NCBI RefSeq assembly: GCF_000317205.1
Contig: NZ_AJLK01000028.1
Location: 1 to 48,515 of the forward strand
DNA length: 48,515 nt
From: Fischerella muscicola PCC 7414
GTDB taxonomy: Bacteria; Cyanobacteriota; Cyanobacteriia; Cyanobacteriales; Nostocaceae
Reading direction: 5' to 3'
A model generated the notes under the pieces. The model saw nothing but the letters and a program-made list of their open reading frames with translations. It was not told the DNA's origin and did not search any database. This document shows, piece after piece, positions 39,201 through 48,515 of this stretch; the first letter of the stretch is position 1, and each line of letters begins with the position of its first letter. The translations under genes and the position numbers were made by a program.

Positions 39201-42200
39201 TGCCGGATATACGGCTGGAGTTGCAACTTACACAAATCCCTATTAGGGATTGAAACGCCCGGAACAACAGCAAACTTGTAAGGATCCTCTCAAGTTGCAA
39301 CTTACACAAATCCCTATTAGGGATTGAAACACCACCAGGAGTAAATGAGGTCACTTTATATCCTGTTGCAACTTACACAAATCCCTATTAGGGATTGAAA
39401 CACCGTTCCTAGGGAACCCCGCCTGAGCCTGGGCCAGTTGCAACTTACACAAATCCCTATTAGGGATTGAAACCACAACTTTAGCGGATTATAAAGAAAC
39501 AAAAGAAACGTTGCAACTTACACAAATCCCTATTAGGGATTGAAACAAATGGCACCCAAGGAAAAGAATTTATAAATTGCGTTGCAACTTACACAAATCC
39601 CTATTAGGGATTGAAACCGGCCTGGGATGGCCAACTGGATGCCCCAAGTCGTGTTGCAACTTACACAAATCCCTATTAGGGATTGAAACAAATAATTCTT
39701 TCTCAAATCCTTCCTTCTTGCCCGCATGTTGCAACTTACACAAATCCCTATTAGGGATTGAAACAATTAATTCGGATTTTTTCGGATAAGAATTTTTTGG
39801 GTTGCAACTTACACAAATCCCTATTAGGGATTGAAACAAAAAAGCTATCAGCAAATGCTCTTTGGGAATATGGTTGCAACTTACACAAATCCCTATTAGG
39901 GATTGAAACTCTAGGGTTGCTGTGGGAGTTGCTGTCACGGAGTTGCAACTTACACAAATCCCTATTAGGGATTGAAACTGGCAAGACTTACAGCTTTTTT
40001 TAGTCTAAAAACGTTGCAACTTACACAAATCCCTATTAGGGATTGAAACCCGGGGGCAGCTAGCGGCACTGGTGACATCTCATATGTTGCAACTTACACA
40101 AATCCCTATTAGGGATTGAAACTTGATCAACAAAATCTCTTTAGAGCGCAATCAGCGTTGCAACTTACACAAATCCCTATTAGGGATTGAAACGGGACAA
40201 GAGCATCAGGATTATCCTTGTATAAAAGGTTGCAACTTACACAAATCCCTATTAGGGATTGAAACACTCCTTGGGATATGCTAGGTATTTATACTCAGAC
40301 GTTGCAACTTACACAAATCCCTATTAGGGATTGAAACAGGGCGTCCTTAGGCACTCCCCAGGGCTCCCTAGGGTTGCAACTTACACAAATCCCTATTAGG
40401 GATTGAAACAGGACTTGGAGCGGTCATAAGCCTTCCATGAATAGTTGCAACTTACACAAATCCCTATTAGGGATTGAAACGATCTCTATGTGGGAAAAAA
40501 CTATTAATGCGGATTCCCGTTGCAACTTACACAAATCCCTATTAGGGATTGAAACCACTGCTTCAGCATCGCCGCGATAGTACACGGTGGGTTGCAACTT
40601 ACACAAATCCCTATTAGGGATTGAAACCGGAATGGTACGCCCTTTGGCGTAAAAATCACCAGTTGCAACTTACACAAATCCCTATTAGGGATTGAAACGC
40701 TTCTCAAACTGAGCGCGATCGTACTCAAGTAAGTTGCAACTTACACAAATCCCTATTAGGGATTGAAACTCCCTCGGGAGGCTGGCACTTACCGACAACA
40801 AAGTTGGGTTGCAACTTACACAAATCCCTATTAGGGATTGAAACAGAGCGGGCCAGCTGGATAAGCTACAGGTTGACACGTTGCAACTTACACAAATCCC
40901 TATTAGGGATTGAAACATTGAATTGTTGTCTTTGCGAAGCGTGCATTCTTTGCAAAGTTGCAACTTACACAAATCCCTATTAGGGATTGAAACGTTTTTA
41001 ATTTAATTAATTATGGAATATAAATCTAAAAGAAGTTGCAACTTACACAAATCCCTATTAGGGATTGAAACTTCCCTCTTGTTTCTTGGGTAAGGCAACC
41101 AATAGGTTGCAACTTACACAAATCCCTATTAGGGATTGAAACTGCAAAGTAAGCTTTGGCTTGATTTAAATCCTCAAAAGTTGCAACTTACACAAATCCC
41201 TATTAGGGATTGAAACACCCAGGACAGGATCTCGCTAGGGGTGACAGAGCGGTTGCAACTTACACAAATCCCTATTAGGGATTGAAACTTTATGATGATT
41301 GGACACCATCACTAGATTCTTTGCTGGTGTTGCAACTTACACAAATCCCTATTAGGGATTGAAACTGAATGCAACCATGCAGGTGGCCGCCATCCCCAAT
41401 GTTGCAACTTACACAAATCCCTATTAGGGATTGAAACCGCACGACTTAAATTGGCGCCAATTAGATAGGCATCAATCAAGTTGCAACTTACACAAATCCC
41501 TATTAGGGATTGAAACTCTTACTTTAATGGCTTTCATTGCCACCCATCCCTGGGAATGTTGCAACTTACACAAATCCCTATTAGGGATTGAAACGACGGA
41601 TTCTATTACTTAGCTTCTGACTCTGGTTGCGTTGCAACTTACACAAATCCCTATTAGGGATTGAAACGCCCTCTACTGCAACCTTGCATTGCTTGAGGTA
41701 GAGTTGCAACTTACACAAATCCCTATTAGGGATTGAAACGCCACAGTTGTGGGTAATATCTTTTCAATTCCGCGTTGCAACTTACACAAATCCCTATTAG
41801 GGATTGAAACATCAGATTATATCTGAATACACAGATAGATTTAGAGGTTGCAACTTACACAAATCCCTATTAGGGATTGAAACAATCCTGGTGAAGAAGA
41901 ATCTGGCAATGCCGGCGGGTTGCAACTTACACAAATCCCTATTAGGGATTGAAACGAGAAGCAAGGCTTCCGCTCTTTGCGGAGCCTTGTCGGTTGCAAC
42001 TTACACAAATCCCTATTAGGGATTGAAACTTCCGCCTACAGCTACAGCAGTTATTACAGCACTTAAGTTGCAACTTACACAAATCCCTATTAGGGATTGA
42101 AACCAACAGTACGCTAACAAGTACGGCTTAAATCCTGGTTGTTGCAACTAACATTAATCCCTATTAGGGATTGAAACGCGAGACATCGCAAGGCTTCAAA

Positions 42201-42248
42201 CCACAGGCTTGGTTGCAACTAACATTAATCCCTATTAGGGATTGAAAC
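36243..42248 (+). CRISPR. type I-D CRISPR array, 83 repeats and 82 spacers
   Basis: I counted 83 copies of a 37-base repeat: GTTGCAACTTACACAAATCC followed by CTATTAGGGATTGAAAC, read as one unit. The repeat contains a perfect 8-bp stem (AATCCCTA / TAGGGATT) and ends in the usual 8-base handle ATTGAAAC. Spacers are about 32-42 bases; the mean period is 72.8. All repeats look identical except the last two (42141 and 42212), which read AACTAACATTAATCC in the 5' half. Leader at 36243, oldest end at 42248. Spacer 1 (36280-36316) and spacer 59 (40481-40518) are nearly the same sequence. Confidence 0.99.
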
Positions 42249-42282
42249 ATTTAATCCTTTAATAGTCATCCAAATATAGTAC

Positions 42283-42393
42283 TTATATACTATGTGCTAA
42301 AACCAACTTGATTTTAAATCCCCATTCTTTCAACTGTTGAAGAATCTCTACTGTGTTCACTGCCTGTCTGCGTGGTGTAACAATCCTTATTAC
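42283..42393 (-). pseudogene. transposase fragment (IS701/IS4-like)
   Basis: The minus strand has an open 36-codon frame ending RRQAVNTVEILQQLKEWGFK, then IKLVLAHSI and a stop. The EILxxLKEWGFKIKLVLADS pattern is that of IS701/IS4-type DDE transposases in cyanobacteria, where the final D-S is the catalytic Asp region; here it is H-S. No start and no terminal repeats are seen, so it is a degraded fragment. It lies 35 bases beyond the last CRISPR repeat. Confidence 0.5.
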
Positions 42394-42628
42394 TTAACTA
42401 TACTTAACTTATGGCTTTCTTCCTGATTATACTTTGCCGATAGTCACAAAAGGCGATAAGAGGTTTCATAGAATTTTGATATTAATAAATTTGCTTGAAT
42501 CTTAGGAATTTGTGATAAACTAAGAAAAGAAGTTTAAATTCGGTTGTGCGGTTTGTTTTTATTTGTACTTAGTATTACAGACTTCTCCGGATCTAAAACT
42601 CTACGCCATTTGATTCTGGAGATGTTTT

Positions 42629-42940
42629 ATGTCGATTTACGTTGGTAATCTGTCCTATGAGGTTGAGCAAGATGACCTCAAGCAGGTATTTTCCGAGTAT
42701 GGAACTGTGAAGAGCGTTCAACTACCTGTAGACCGGGAAACTGGTCGTGTGCGAGGATTCGCTTTTGTAGAAATGGGTTCAGAGGCAGAAGAAGCTGCGG
42801 CAATTGAAGCCCTAGATACTGCTGAATGGATGGGTCGTAGCCTGAAAGTTAACAAAGCAAGACCTAAATCAGAGGGAGGTTCCTTTGGTGGTGGTAGACG
42901 TGGTGGCAACAATGGTGGAGGCTACTCCCGACGTTACTAA
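42629..42940 (+). CDS. RNA-binding protein, RRM type (glycine-rich)
   Basis: Single RNA recognition motif protein of the cyanobacterial Rbp family, which binds RNA and is often cold-induced. Seen: 103 aa; RNP2 IYVGNL at residues 3-8, RNP1 RGFAFVEM at about 42-49, and a short glycine/arginine tail (GGGRRGGNNGGGYSRRY). The 5' region 42489-42628 is a long untranslated leader. It is followed by a hairpin terminator and rpsU, the pairing known from Anabaena rbpA-rps21. Confidence 0.95.
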   Translation: MSIYVGNLSYEVEQDDLKQVFSEYGTVKSVQLPVDRETGRVRGFAFVEMGSEAEEAAAIEALDTAEWMGRSLKVNKARPKSEGGSFGGGRRGGNNGGGYSRRY

Positions 42941-42974
42941 GGTTTAAAACCCAAGTTTAACTTTTAAGTCTCTT

Positions 42975-43001
42975 GGGCAGGCTAGGAGTCTGCCCTTTTT
43001 T
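42975..43001 (+). terminator. terminator between rbp and rpsU
   Basis: GGGCAG / CTGCCC 6-bp stem (42975-42980 with 42990-42995) and six T. It lies 34 bases after the rbp stop and before rpsU, so rpsU is either read through or has its own promoter. Confidence 0.8.
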
Positions 43002-43162
43002 GTTCTCAGCTGACTGGATGAGTAAAGCGAAAGTGCATTTTAATTGGATATTTTTGGTTTTGAGGGAAATAGGGAAGCATGGTTAAATCCCCTCTACCCA
43101 AAAATGCAAATTGAATGTTTATGAGCTTATCACTACCCAGTACTAATATCTAAGGAGATAAA

Positions 43163-43360
43163 ATGACCCAAATAGTAGTGGGCGAAAATGAAGCACTAGA
43201 GTCGGCTTTACGCCGATTTAAACGCCAAGTTTCCAAGGCAGGGATTATGCCTGACTTAAAGAAACATCGTCACTTTGAAACTCCTCTTGAGAAAAACAAG
43301 CGGAAAGCAAAAGCGGTTGCTAATTCTAGACGGTATAAGAAACGTTTCCGCTCTTCTTAA
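43163..43360 (+). CDS. rpsU: 30S ribosomal protein S21
   Basis: Small basic protein at the 30S platform near the anti-Shine-Dalgarno. Seen: 65 aa; [28 protein letters not shown] (core [15 protein letters not shown]), then a helix rich in Lys/Arg ([19 protein letters not shown]). AAGGAG lies seven bases before the ATG. It is downstream of the RRM protein gene as in other filamentous cyanobacteria. Confidence 0.96.
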   Translation: MTQIVVGENEALESALRRFKRQVSKAGIMPDLKKHRHFETPLEKNKRKAKAVANSRRYKKRFRSS

Positions 43361-43396
43361 TTTTTGTACATTTAGCATGAATATACCTAAATGACA

Positions 43397-43417
43397 TCTA
43401 GCGGCTGTGCCGCTAGA
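43397..43417. repeat. short perfect hairpin after rpsU
   Basis: TCTAGCGGC-TGT-GCCGCTAGA, a 9-bp perfect stem. It may serve as transcription terminator for rpsU although no T-run follows. Confidence 0.6.
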
Positions 43418-43431
43418 CGTAATTTATTATG

Positions 43432-43537
43432 ATGTCCGATTAATAGCTTACGATATAAAGCTTGGGCATTGAGGAGCCAGTGCGCTGGCTCACCAATTAC
43501 CGACAAGGACGGATAATATAACTGTTTAAGCGGACAT
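43432..43537. repeat. interspersed repeat with ATGTCCG ends
   Basis: ATGTCCG (43432-43438) and CGGACAT (43531-43537) frame a block with an inner GAGCCAG-TGCG-CTGGCTC hairpin. It lies tail-to-tail between rpsU and the Ro gene and resembles dispersed cyanobacterial repeats. Confidence 0.5.
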
Positions 43538-43541
43538 GATA

Positions 43542-45005
<1,464 letters not shown>

Positions 45006-45007
45006 TT

Positions 45008-45173
45008 AGATTTTGTTGCTTTTAGCCTCAGGCGGCTTCCCGGAGGTTAGATCACGAAAACATAAATACACACTCATAATCTATATGTGTCAATCCGTGT
45101 GTATCGCCTTGCACGATGTTCGATTTCTAACAAATATCTTCGCCAGCCTAAACTTTAATTGCAACCAAAATCT
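45008..45173. other. large inverted repeat upstream of the Ro gene
   Basis: AGATTTTGTTGC at 45008-45019 pairs with GCAACCAAAATCT at 45161-45173 (one bulge). Inside there is a TAGCCTC/GAGGTTA hairpin and a copy of the dispersed palindrome (45068-45108, cf. 14539). It may be the structured leader of the Ro mRNA or a much-diverged sixth Y-like RNA; it lacks the conserved CAACTT/CCTCACAGG elements of the other five. Confidence 0.4.
45068..45108. repeat. interspersed palindromic repeat (copy 2)
   Basis: ACACACTCATAATCTATATG...CCGTGTGT, similar over about 40 bases to 14539-14580. It forms an imperfect hairpin. Confidence 0.55.
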
Positions 45174-45186
45174 AAAACTGTGGAGT

Positions 45187-45349
45187 GTAGTTGTCACACG
45201 CTACGAGGTGAATAAAATCACCGCGCAAGTTGAGAAAGCTGTTGGTTTATACACAGGAATCGAACCTGTTACCCATCGGTTAATAGCCGACTGCTCTACC
45301 AATTGAGCTAGTATGTAAGCTTTTTCTGTTAGGGCGCGGTGACAACTAC
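45187..45349 (-). ncRNA. Y-RNA-like RNA, copy A, with Asn-tRNA-like module
   Basis: Basal stem CACCGCGC / GCGCGGTG (45334-45341 with 45219-45226), and an extra outer stem GTAGTTGT / ACAACTAC. Then come the conserved 5' CCTAACAGAAAAAGCTTACATAC (conserved core AAAAGCTTACA) and 3' GCTTTCTCAACTT, the internal-loop/upper-stem elements shared by all copies. The insert (45246-45317) folds as a 72-base tRNA: D arm GCTC...GAGC, anticodon arm with loop CTATTAA (anticodon ATT, Asn-like), T arm ACAGG-TTCGATT-CCTGT. The acceptor stem is only about 5 of 7 paired, with CCA following. Copy nearest the Ro gene. Confidence 0.75.
45246..45317 (-). tRNA. tRNA-Asn-like module (anticodon ATT) within Y-RNA-like copy A
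   Basis: All four arms of a canonical tRNA are recognisable, with D-loop AATTGGTA and T-loop TTCGATT. The acceptor stem has two mismatches and the anticodon is ATT where tRNA-Asn normally has GTT. The flanks are those of the Y-RNA family, so I regard it as a tRNA mimic and not as a translation tRNA. A tRNA finder might well call it. Confidence 0.4.
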
Positions 45350-45405
45350 TGTTGTAACTGCAAGAAGACTAGATGTCAAATGCTACATTTAGACTTAGTA
45401 TAAAA

Positions 45406-45518
45406 TTGCCGCACAAGTTGAGGAAGCATAAGCCTGAAGACGGCTTCAGACGTAAGACTCTGTTTTTTAAGTTGTTTATATTAGGAGTGTGTAAGCTTCC
45501 TCGATGAGGGTACGGCAA
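45406..45518 (-). ncRNA. Y-RNA-like RNA, copy D, with hairpin module
   Basis: Basal stem TTGCCGTAC / GTGCGGCAA (9 bp, one wobble); conserved CCTCATCGAGGAAGCTTACA paired in its upper part with GCTTCCTC, followed by CAACTT. The insert is not tRNA-like: it contains a CTGAAG-CCGT-CTTCAG hairpin and AT-rich flanks. It lies between copies E and A, on the same strand. Confidence 0.65.
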
Positions 45519-45550
45519 AAATTATTCAAGAACATCATTAATATTTGATC

Positions 45551-45735
45551 ACCCATGCAAGTTTAAAAAGCTTTTTCCAACTTACGATCGCTCTTACCCG
45601 TTTGATTCTCGAGCAGTGGGCGTGCATTCCGCATCTGGCGTGAGATTAACAACGCTGTCACTAGATCGGTTGCCCGATTTTCGCTACCTTAGGATCGTTA
45701 TCACGTGTGTAGGCTTTTCAGGTTAGGACACGGGT
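45551..45735 (-). ncRNA. Y-RNA-like RNA, copy E, with long insert
   Basis: Basal stem ACCCGTGT / GCATGGGT (8 bp, two wobbles), then CCTAACCTGAAAAGCCTACA and, at the 3' side, AAAGCTTTTTAAACTT, matching the conserved elements. The insert of about 120 bases has a hairpin with GCAA tetraloop (ATCGG-GCAA-CCGAT) and the 16-mer TCCTAAGGTAGCGAAA, identical as far as I recall to a conserved part of 23S rRNA domain IV. The 185-base RNA is the longest copy. Confidence 0.6.
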
Positions 45736-45756
45736 TGAATTGTGAAATTTATAGGT

Positions 45757-45884
45757 CACTTCGCGCAAGTTGAAAAAGCCGTTTGTTCATACGTAGGATT
45801 TGAACCTACATTATCCTGAGTGGAAATCAAGTGCCTGTACCTATTCGGCTAGTATGTAAGCTTTTCCTGTGAGGGCGCGAAGTG
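45757..45884 (-). ncRNA. Y-RNA-like RNA, copy B, with tRNA-like module
   Basis: Basal stem CACTTCGCGC / GCGCGAAGTG (10 perfect pairs); conserved CCTCACAGGAAAAGCTTACA and GGCTTTTTCAACTT. The insert (45786-45858) has acceptor halves TACATAC / GTATGAA (5 of 7 paired), D arm GCC...GGC with the motif GCCGAATAGG, an anticodon arm with loop TTTCCAC and a perfect T arm GTAGG-TTCAAAT-CCTAC. The GCCGAAT D-loop fits what I remember of bacterial Y-RNA tRNA-like modules. Confidence 0.75.
45786..45858 (-). tRNA. tRNA-like module (loop anticodon TCC) within Y-RNA-like copy B
   Basis: A 73-base cloverleaf with a 3-bp D stem, 5-bp anticodon stem (one G-U), 5-base variable loop and perfect T arm. The acceptor stem is incomplete and no CCA follows. 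It is probably a mimic, given the Y-RNA-type flanks shared with the other copies. Confidence 0.35.
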
Positions 45885-45912
45885 GAATATTTAATCATTG
45901 GGAATAATCGTA

Positions 45913-46054
45913 TCCCGCATAAGTTGGTAAAGCCATGAACATTTTGCCTATACCAATTCGGCTACACCCCCATTAAGTGGAGGTGGTAGGGTTTGAACCT
46001 ACAAACTTCTTGCGAAGTTGAATGTATGTAAGCTTCACCTGTGAGGATGCGGGA
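45913..46054 (-). ncRNA. Y-RNA-like RNA, copy C, with circularly permuted tRNA-like module
   Basis: Basal stem TCCCGCAT / ATGCGGGA (8 perfect pairs); conserved CCTCACAGGTGAAGCTTACA and GGCTTTACCAACTT. The insert reads, 5' to 3': variable-arm hairpin AACTTC-GCAA-GAAGTT; T arm GTAGG-TTCAAAC-CCTAC; acceptor 3' strand CACCTCC; a 7-base loop; acceptor 5' strand GGGGGTG (7 of 7 paired, one G-U); then D arm GCCGAATTGG...GGC. The tRNA halves are in reverse order, joined at the acceptor end and opened at the anticodon, where the Y stem emerges. The copy begins 15 bases after the end of the 66-aa gene. Confidence 0.8.
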
Positions 46055-46069
46055 CAAAAACTTAATCCT

Positions 46070-46935
<866 letters not shown>

Positions 46936-47412
46936 ATGCACATGAGATTGCCTGGAGAAGGAATGGAACTGGCGCAGTTGTTTATGGCTGATGAAAATAA
47001 ACAAATATTCCAACCGCCGTTGATCTTGGTGGTGGAAGACAACGATGACAACCTAGTACTGATGAGCTATGCTCTTGAATCATTTGGTTGTAGGCTAATT
47101 TGTCAAACAGACAGTTCTACAACAGTGCTGGTAGCCAAAGAATATCAGCCAGATTTGATACTACTAGATATTTTGTTACCAGCAATCAATGGTATTGATG
47201 TAGTACGCTCCTTAAAACAAGAACCGCTAACACACAATATTAATGTTGTTGCGGTTACTGCTTTAGCTAGTTTAGAAGATAGAGAGCGTATTCTTGAAGC
47301 TGGCTTTGACGATTACATCAGCAAGCCTTACATGATTGAAGATTTAGAAGATATCGTTTCTCGCCATCTTGGTAGTAAATTAAAACATAATTCGGCTGTT
47401 GACTTGTGTTAA
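46936..47412 (+). CDS. single-domain response regulator (receiver)
   Basis: Phosphoryl-accepting receiver domain without output domain, of the DivK/CheY kind; it relays signals from histidine kinases. Seen: 158 aa from ATG 46936 with GGAGG eight bases upstream; acidic pair in LILVVEDNDDN; the phospho-acceptor Asp in LILLDILLPAINGI; the conserved Thr in VVAVTAL; and the Lys in YISKPY. An N-terminal extension of about 30 residues precedes the receiver. No kinase gene is in view. Earlier starts (ATG 46903, TTG 46846) are possible. Confidence 0.9.
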   Translation: MHMRLPGEGMELAQLFMADENKQIFQPPLILVVEDNDDNLVLMSYALESFGCRLICQTDSSTTVLVAKEYQPDLILLDILLPAINGIDVVRSLKQEPLTHNINVVAVTALASLEDRERILEAGFDDYISKPYMIEDLEDIVSRHLGSKLKHNSAVDLC

Positions 47413-47447
47413 GACCACAGTATGTGAAAACAAGAAGAGTTGATTAT

Positions 47448-47852
47448 TCATGAGGCTTTTTTCCTCATTTTGGTATTAGAAGCAGAATCACGAAGATCAG
47501 GTGTTTCGGATAAGATAGCAATAATCCCTGAACGACCAGTTTCTAAAGTAGCATCACTTAGTATCTCTACTACAGACACATGTAAGATATCCTCAACTAA
47601 TTCTTTCAATTGAGGTTGAATAGCTTCATCTAAATCAGAACGCACTTGTTCAGCTAATTCGTGTCTACCTGTTTGAGCCAACAACTGTTCTGGTGGTGTA
47701 ATCGAATTTTCAATTACAATCACTAGATTTGTATCTGATAGGCGACATGTTACTTTGCTAGGCTGATGTCCGAGTTGTTCGCGATATAAAGCCTGTATAC
47801 GTTGTGCTAAAGTGCGTTCTACTTGACCGCGAGTTGGAGTTGAATCTGCCAT
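47448..47852 (-). CDS. DUF2294 family protein
   Basis: Protein of unknown function. Seen: 134 aa from ATG 47852 (MADSTPTRGQVERTLAQRIQALYREQLGHQPSKVTC, core LAQRIQALYREQLGHQPSKV, the DUF2294 signature). Next come a beta-rich LVIVIENSITPPEQLLA and an amphipathic EQVRSDLDEAIQPQLKELVEDILHVSV. The tail is basic. An in-frame ATG at 47882 would add ten residues without support. It is convergent with the response regulator across 35 bases. Confidence 0.85.
   Translation of the reverse strand: MADSTPTRGQVERTLAQRIQALYREQLGHQPSKVTCRLSDTNLVIVIENSITPPEQLLAQTGRHELAEQVRSDLDEAIQPQLKELVEDILHVSVVEILSDATLETGRSGIIAILSETPDLRDSASNTKMRKKAS

Positions 47853-48515
<663 letters not shown>

Noticed and set aside
36347-42019. 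Many open frames on both strands with CNLHKSLLGIET or SIPNRDLCKLQ repeats
   Set aside because: They are translations of the CRISPR repeats; no gene.
45013-45306. 97-aa plus-strand frame
   Set aside because: It runs through the inverted repeat before Ro and the tRNA-like module of copy A; no homology pattern.
45551-45735. Copy E insert as part of a group I intron or a genuine 23S rRNA fragment
   Set aside because: Intron core elements P/Q/R/S are not seen, and similarity to 23S rRNA seems limited to about 16-20 bases, while the flanks are those of the Y-like family.

Overview
The window comes from a filamentous, heterocyst-forming type cyanobacterium (Nostocales, Nostoc/Calothrix/Tolypothrix-like). 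I infer this from the many GCGATCGC (HIP1) octamers, the short tandemly repeated repetitive (STRR) sequences in most gene gaps and inside rnpB, the fbp-tal-zwf-opcA cluster, the rbp-rpsU pair, a groEL standing alone behind a CIRCE element, and the typical cyanobacterial protein sequences. I cannot name the species.

Layout. 1-7000: fabG, a convergent WecA/MraY-type glycosyl-1-phosphate transferase, CIRCE-groEL with a strong terminator, corA, a hypothetical membrane-anchored protein, and rnpB with its terminator. 7600-14530: fbp, tal, zwf and opcA (oxidative pentose phosphate / fructose bisphosphatase cluster) and a cobyrinate a,c-diamide synthase with two repeat sequences inserted in frame. 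14630-22870 (minus strand): a STAND-type NTPase with TPRs and a heptad-repeat region, a cyclic-nucleotide-binding protein, a small four-helix-bundle (S23-type) protein, a nucleotide-translocase/HEAT-repeat protein, and infC.

23460-42250: a complete type I-D CRISPR-Cas system. A divergent WYL-domain regulator faces cas3. A RAMA/DUF4357-like small ORF and a DUF433/DUF5615 toxin-antitoxin-like pair sit between cas3 and cas10d. Then follow csc2, csc1, cas6, cas4, cas1, cas2, a leader with a good sigma70-like promoter, and one array of 83 repeats and 82 spacers. The last two repeats are diverged, and a transposase remnant follows the array. Cas10d carries the HD motif and Cas3 lacks it, as expected for I-D.

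42600-48515: rbp and rpsU, then on the minus strand a Ro60/TROVE-vWA protein. Upstream of it lies a tandem array of five Y-RNA-like noncoding RNAs, and upstream of that a 66-aa protein. Each RNA has a basal stem whose sequence differs between copies but stays paired (covariation), conserved internal-loop and upper-stem sequences, and its own insert: an Asn-tRNA-like module, a Gly-anticodon tRNA-like module, a circularly permuted class II tRNA-like module, a plain hairpin, and a long insert with a 23S-rRNA-like segment. I consider this Ro/Y-RNA array the most interesting system in the window. A single-domain response regulator and a DUF2294 protein close the window.
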